Below, piece by piece: positions 60,983-64,000 of a stretch of DNA of 64,000 nt. The DNA comes from Massilia violaceinigra (lineage in GTDB: Bacteria; Pseudomonadota; Gammaproteobacteria; Burkholderiales; Burkholderiaceae_D), in contig NZ_CP024608.1 of assembly GCF_002752675.1 (NCBI RefSeq), forward strand, positions 2,604,001-2,668,000, written 5' to 3'. The notes under the pieces were generated by a model, which had not been told where the DNA came from, searched no databases, and saw nothing but the letters and a program-made list of their open reading frames with translations. The position numbers were made by a program, and so were the translations under genes. Every line of letters starts with the position of its first letter. Positions within the stretch are counted from its first letter, which is position 1.

Positions 60983-62097
60983 TGGCTCAGCAGCTTTCCG
61001 GCGCGGAAAGCCACAGGTCCTGCGATTTTACCGACCGCCATGCCGCGCAGCAGATGGCGGTGCGCGGTGCGGGCAAAGAACACGCCATCGACGCTGCAGC
61101 GCAGGGTGGTGGTGCGACCGCTTACCGGTTCGACCAGGTCGGCGATGGCGTCGCCGGCCACGACCTTCTCGCCCACCTGCTTGAGGAACACCACCACGCC
61201 GGCATGCGGCGCGGCGATCGGCTCCACCCCTTCGAGCGGCGTCGGTGCGCACAGGGGCGCGGGCAGCTCGGGCGGCGCCACGGCCAGTACGCCCGCATGC
61301 GCCAGGAACTGCAGCAGGGCGCGCGCGTCGCGCTCGGCCAGTTCGTAGCTCACTTCCATCTCGCCGCGCAGCTCCACGGTGGTCGACAGGCAGGCCGCGG
61401 GAATCGGAAAGCCTGGTCCGAAGTGCGCCGCCAGGTCCCACCACAGGCGGCTGCAAGCCTCGTCGAACGGTTCCTCGCCCGCTTCGAGCGCCAGCAGCAC
61501 GCAGTGCGCCTGCATCAGCGCCGACAGCGGGGCCACCGCCTCGGCCAGCGGCGTGCCTGCATATATATGCAGCACCGCTTCGTTATCGCAGTGCAGATCG
61601 AGCACGATGTCGGCATCGATGGCCATCCCCAGCAGGATCTTCTTGAGCGCGTCGGCGTCGGTTTTCGGCTGCCAGGCGCCGACCGAATCGCGCGCATGGG
61701 CGCGGATCAGGGCCACGTTGGCATCGGCATCGGGCCCGAGCAAGCCTTCGAGCGAGGTTTTCAGGTCCTCGGCCACATGCTTGTAGGCGCGGTTGAAATT
61801 GGTGCCGGTCGACAGGTCGAAGCGGCCGAAAGGTGCGCCGTGGATGGCCTGGGCCAGCCCGATCGGATTGGCCGCCGGGACCAGGATGATCTCGCCCCGG
61901 ATCTTGCCGGCCGCCTCCAGCGCCAGCAGTTCCGTGCGCAGGAACTGGGACACCAGCATGCCGGGCACTTCATCGGCGTGCAGGGCGGCCTGGATATACA
62001 CCTTCTTTCCGGCGCCAGGCGCACCGAAATGGAAACTGGCCAGTTGCGAGGACATGCTGCTGTCCTCAAGAGAAATGCGATGGGTTTTTGCTTGCAT
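60979..62097 (-). CDS. AstE/AspA-like (succinylglutamate desuccinylase family) metallohydrolase
   Basis: A 372-residue zinc hydrolase related to succinylglutamate desuccinylase and aspartoacylase. The zinc ligands are the His and Glu of IQAALHADEVPGM and a later His in DLHCDNEAV; the N..R motif (GTNFNRAY) binds the substrate carboxylate. It removes an acyl group from an N-acylated amino acid. Coupled to the YfcC-like carrier, it likely processes the transported compound. The start at 62097 lacks a ribosome-binding site but keeps the family's MQ..H N-terminus; 62055 has GAGGA upstream and is a serious alternative. Confidence 0.85.
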   Translation of the reverse strand: MQAKTHRISLEDSSMSSQLASFHFGAPGAGKKVYIQAALHADEVPGMLVSQFLRTELLALEAAGKIRGEIILVPAANPIGLAQAIHGAPFGRFDLSTGTNFNRAYKHVAEDLKTSLEGLLGPDADANVALIRAHARDSVGAWQPKTDADALKKILLGMAIDADIVLDLHCDNEAVLHIYAGTPLAEAVAPLSALMQAHCVLLALEAGEEPFDEACSRLWWDLAAHFGPGFPIPAACLSTTVELRGEMEVSYELAERDARALLQFLAHAGVLAVAPPELPAPLCAPTPLEGVEPIAAPHAGVVVFLKQVGEKVVAGDAIADLVEPVSGRTTTLRCSVDGVFFARTAHRHLLRGMAVGKIAGPVAFRAGKLLSQ

Positions 62098-62315
62098 GGT
62101 CGGGACCGTGAAATGACGTTGGCGGAAGTGTGGCATAAAAAACTGCCGCCGTCGTGCCCCGGCGGGCGTAGTTTGCGAATATGCGCCAGGGGCGCATTTC
62201 TGGAATACGACATATTATTTCTGAGCGGGGTATCATCTTGCTTGTACATAACATCGGCTGCGCCGCTGCCTCGCGCACCCGCAGCCCGACCTACCGAATA
62301 AAGGAAGAACCACCG

Positions 62316-63557
62316 ATGCTGACCCTGGCCCGCCGATACCTGCAATTCCTGTTCCTCATTCTGCTGGCGGCAGCTCAGGTGCAGGCCGCGGCCGCGCCGG
62401 CGCCCGGCGTGCCGCCGGGCGGACCGAAAGGCTCGCTCGTGATCATCGGCGGCGCGCTGCGCGGCGAGAACGCGGCGGTCTGGAAACGCATCGTCGAACT
62501 GGCGGGCGGTCCGGGTGCGCGCATCGCCGTCTTCGGCTCGGCCTCGGCCAGCCCGGATGTCGCCGGCAAGAACAACGTCGAAGTACTCAATTCCTACGGC
62601 GCCGACGCCTTTTTCGTCCCGGTCGCCGTCAAGCTCGAAGGCGTCGACTACCGGGTCGCGGCCAACGACCCGGTGCTGGCCGCTGCGGTGCGCCATGCGG
62701 ACGGCGCCTATTTCGTCGGCGGCAACCAGGCCCGCATCACCGAAGCGCTGCGCAAGAAGGACGGCAGCAGCACCCGCATGCTCGACGCGCTGTGGGCCAT
62801 GTACCGCAACGGCGGCGTCATCGCCGGCACCAGCGCGGGCGCGGCGATCATGAGCGACACCATGTTCTACGATGCCAGTTCGGTGCTCTCGACCCTCAAG
62901 CGCGGCGTGGCCGACGGCATGGAACTGTCGCCGGGCCTGGGCTTCATCGGCAAGGACGTTTTCGTGGACCAGCACTTGCTGGTGCGCGGCCGCTTCGGGC
63001 GCATGCTGCCGGCCATGCTGGCCAAGGGCTACAAGATGGGACTGGGGATCGACGAGAATACCTCGATGATCATTCACGGCAACCGCGATGTCGAGGTCCT
63101 CGGCTACAAGGGCGCGCTGGTGATCGATTTGAACGGCGCCACCTTCACGCCGGGCGACTTCAACGTGAGTAACGCCAAGCTGAGTTACCTCGATAACGGC
63201 GACCGCTTCAACCTGTCGAGCGGAGTATTCACGCCGTCGCGCGAGAAGCTGGCCAACAAGCTCGATTCGGCCAAACCGTACTATCGCGGCCCGCTGTTCT
63301 TTGCCGATATTCTCGGTAACACGACGGTGGTGGACCTGATGCACCGCCTGATCGACAGCGACCAGACCGACGCCATCGGCCTGACCCTCGGCAGCCCGCG
63401 CGACCTGCAGCCGGAACTGGGCTTCGAGTTCCGCTTCAGCCGCACCAAGGACAGCATCGGCTACATGTCGGCCATTTCGGATACCTATTCGGTCTTCAAC
63501 ATCCGCCTCGACGTGCTGCCGATCCTGATTCGCCAGCCGCTGTACCAGTACAAGTAA
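62316..63557 (+). CDS. Exported cyanophycinase-like peptidase (S51 family)
   Basis: A 413-residue protein with a signal peptide (FLILLAAAQVQAAA), so it works outside the cytoplasm. It is like cyanophycinase of the extracellular CphE type, which cuts cyanophycin into beta-Asp-Arg dipeptides. SLVIIGGALR and VGGNQARITEALRK are family features, and Ser173 in IAGTSAGAAIMS is the nucleophile; DQHLLVRGRFGRML follows. The last 100 residues are an extra domain. AAGGAAG precedes the ATG. No cyanophycin synthetase is present. Confidence 0.88.
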   Translation: MLTLARRYLQFLFLILLAAAQVQAAAAPAPGVPPGGPKGSLVIIGGALRGENAAVWKRIVELAGGPGARIAVFGSASASPDVAGKNNVEVLNSYGADAFFVPVAVKLEGVDYRVAANDPVLAAAVRHADGAYFVGGNQARITEALRKKDGSSTRMLDALWAMYRNGGVIAGTSAGAAIMSDTMFYDASSVLSTLKRGVADGMELSPGLGFIGKDVFVDQHLLVRGRFGRMLPAMLAKGYKMGLGIDENTSMIIHGNRDVEVLGYKGALVIDLNGATFTPGDFNVSNAKLSYLDNGDRFNLSSGVFTPSREKLANKLDSAKPYYRGPLFFADILGNTTVVDLMHRLIDSDQTDAIGLTLGSPRDLQPELGFEFRFSRTKDSIGYMSAISDTYSVFNIRLDVLPILIRQPLYQYK

Positions 63558-63561
63558 GCCG

Positions 63562-64000
63562 CTACAGGTAGCGCACCCACGCCCGGCCGCTGGTGCGCTT
63601 GTAGTGCCCGAACCAGCGGCACGGGTAATACAGCGCCGCGATCACGGCCACCGACCAAAGCCATATTTCCCCGATCCCGCCCGCCTGGTGCGCCTCGCCG
63701 TTCGAGAAGGCTGCCATCAGGCCGCGCAGCGCGAGCAGCAGGTACAGGTGCGCCAGATAGTAGAACAAGGGCGCCGCGCCGAAGGTGGCGCAGAAGGCCA
63801 CCACGCGCTCATTGGCCACTTCCATCCATGCCAGTGCCAGCATCCCCACGCCGAGCGTCATCAACAGGAAGTTGAGCGAAGGCGGATACTTGGTCAGGTT
63901 CAGGAACGACATGCTTGTGTGCAGCAGGTCTGCCTGCACGGTCCACGGCAGGGTCTCGCCGTAGATGTTAAAGCCGCGCAGCAGCGCAAGCAGCAGCAGG
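63562..64000 (-). CDS. DUF1624-like membrane protein, N-terminus beyond window
   Basis: The C-terminal 145 residues of a multi-helix membrane protein; the frame is open to the right edge. RGFNIYGETLPW, then SFLNLTKYPPSLNFLLMTLG and the following helices match DUF1624/heparan-alpha-glucosaminide N-acetyltransferase-like proteins, which transfer acetyl groups across a membrane. Converges with the cyanophycinase-like gene, four bases apart. Confidence 0.8.
   Translation of the reverse strand, partial: LLLLALLRGFNIYGETLPWTVQADLLHTSMSFLNLTKYPPSLNFLLMTLGVGMLALAWMEVANERVVAFCATFGAAPLFYYLAHLYLLLALRGLMAAFSNGEAHQAGGIGEIWLWSVAVIAALYYPCRWFGHYKRTSGRAWVRYL

Overview
The window reads as chromosomal DNA of a high-GC betaproteobacterium, most likely Oxalobacteraceae (Massilia/Duganella-like). 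This rests on gene content and style: a complete-looking aerobic phenylacetate (paa) operon with a PaaX repressor, a caa3-type cytochrome c oxidase with fused subunits I and III, DarP/PmbA divergent neighbours, TRAP transporters of the mannitol/chloroaromatic type, and REP-like palindromes scattered between genes. The family assignment is inference. No rRNA, tRNA or CRISPR was seen.

Layout. 0-8 kb: HDOD protein (cut by the left edge), 3-methyladenine DNA glycosylase, a cache-domain periplasmic protein followed by a chemoreceptor, a lysine 2,3-aminomutase-like radical SAM enzyme with an MFS carrier, and a PQQ-type sugar dehydrogenase lipoprotein. 8.3-13.4 kb: caa3 oxidase operon (lipoprotein cytochrome c, CoxB with C-terminal heme, CoxA-CoxC fusion, small membrane protein), with a diheme cytochrome c divergent from it. 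13.5-18.3 kb: FAH-family hydrolase, a secreted protein joining a cyanovirin-like half domain to a single CXXCH heme site, a class III aminotransferase and a carboxymuconolactone-decarboxylase-like protein. 18.3-21.6 kb: a patchwork of unknown genes, duplicated gene tails and a pseudogene. 21.6-29.1 kb: core genes (saccharopine-dehydrogenase-like, MogA-esterase fusion, DarP, PmbA, TRAP binding protein, glutaredoxin-like protein, OmpW).

29.2-33.6 kb is the accessory highlight. The 3' end of an M14 carboxypeptidase gene occurs twice as a direct repeat 4.3 kb apart. The left copy is split by an IS3-family element with a probable programmed -1 frameshift. Between the copies lies a compact, lower-GC three-gene operon: a TIGR04255-like protein, a helix-turn-helix protein and an unknown 278-residue protein, preceded by three TTTACAG repeats and a palindrome. 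It is the best candidate in the window for an undescribed mobile (possibly defence-related) system.

33.5-49.8 kb: M14 peptidase, GFA protein, DUF2442 protein, a second TRAP binding protein, paaX, and divergently paaABCDE-G-H-I-K-J-Y-Z. These genes activate phenylacetate (PaaK), epoxidise it (PaaABCDE), isomerise it (PaaG), open the ring and oxidise the aldehyde (PaaZ) and run the beta-oxidation-like steps (PaaH, PaaJ); paaF is not in the cluster. 49.9-57.3 kb: a DUF1501/DUF1800 secreted pair and a dctQ-dctM-M24 peptidase operon. 57.4-64 kb: argH, a GNAT protein, a YfcC-like carrier coupled to an AstE/AspA-like hydrolase, an exported cyanophycinase-like peptidase, and a membrane protein cut by the right edge.
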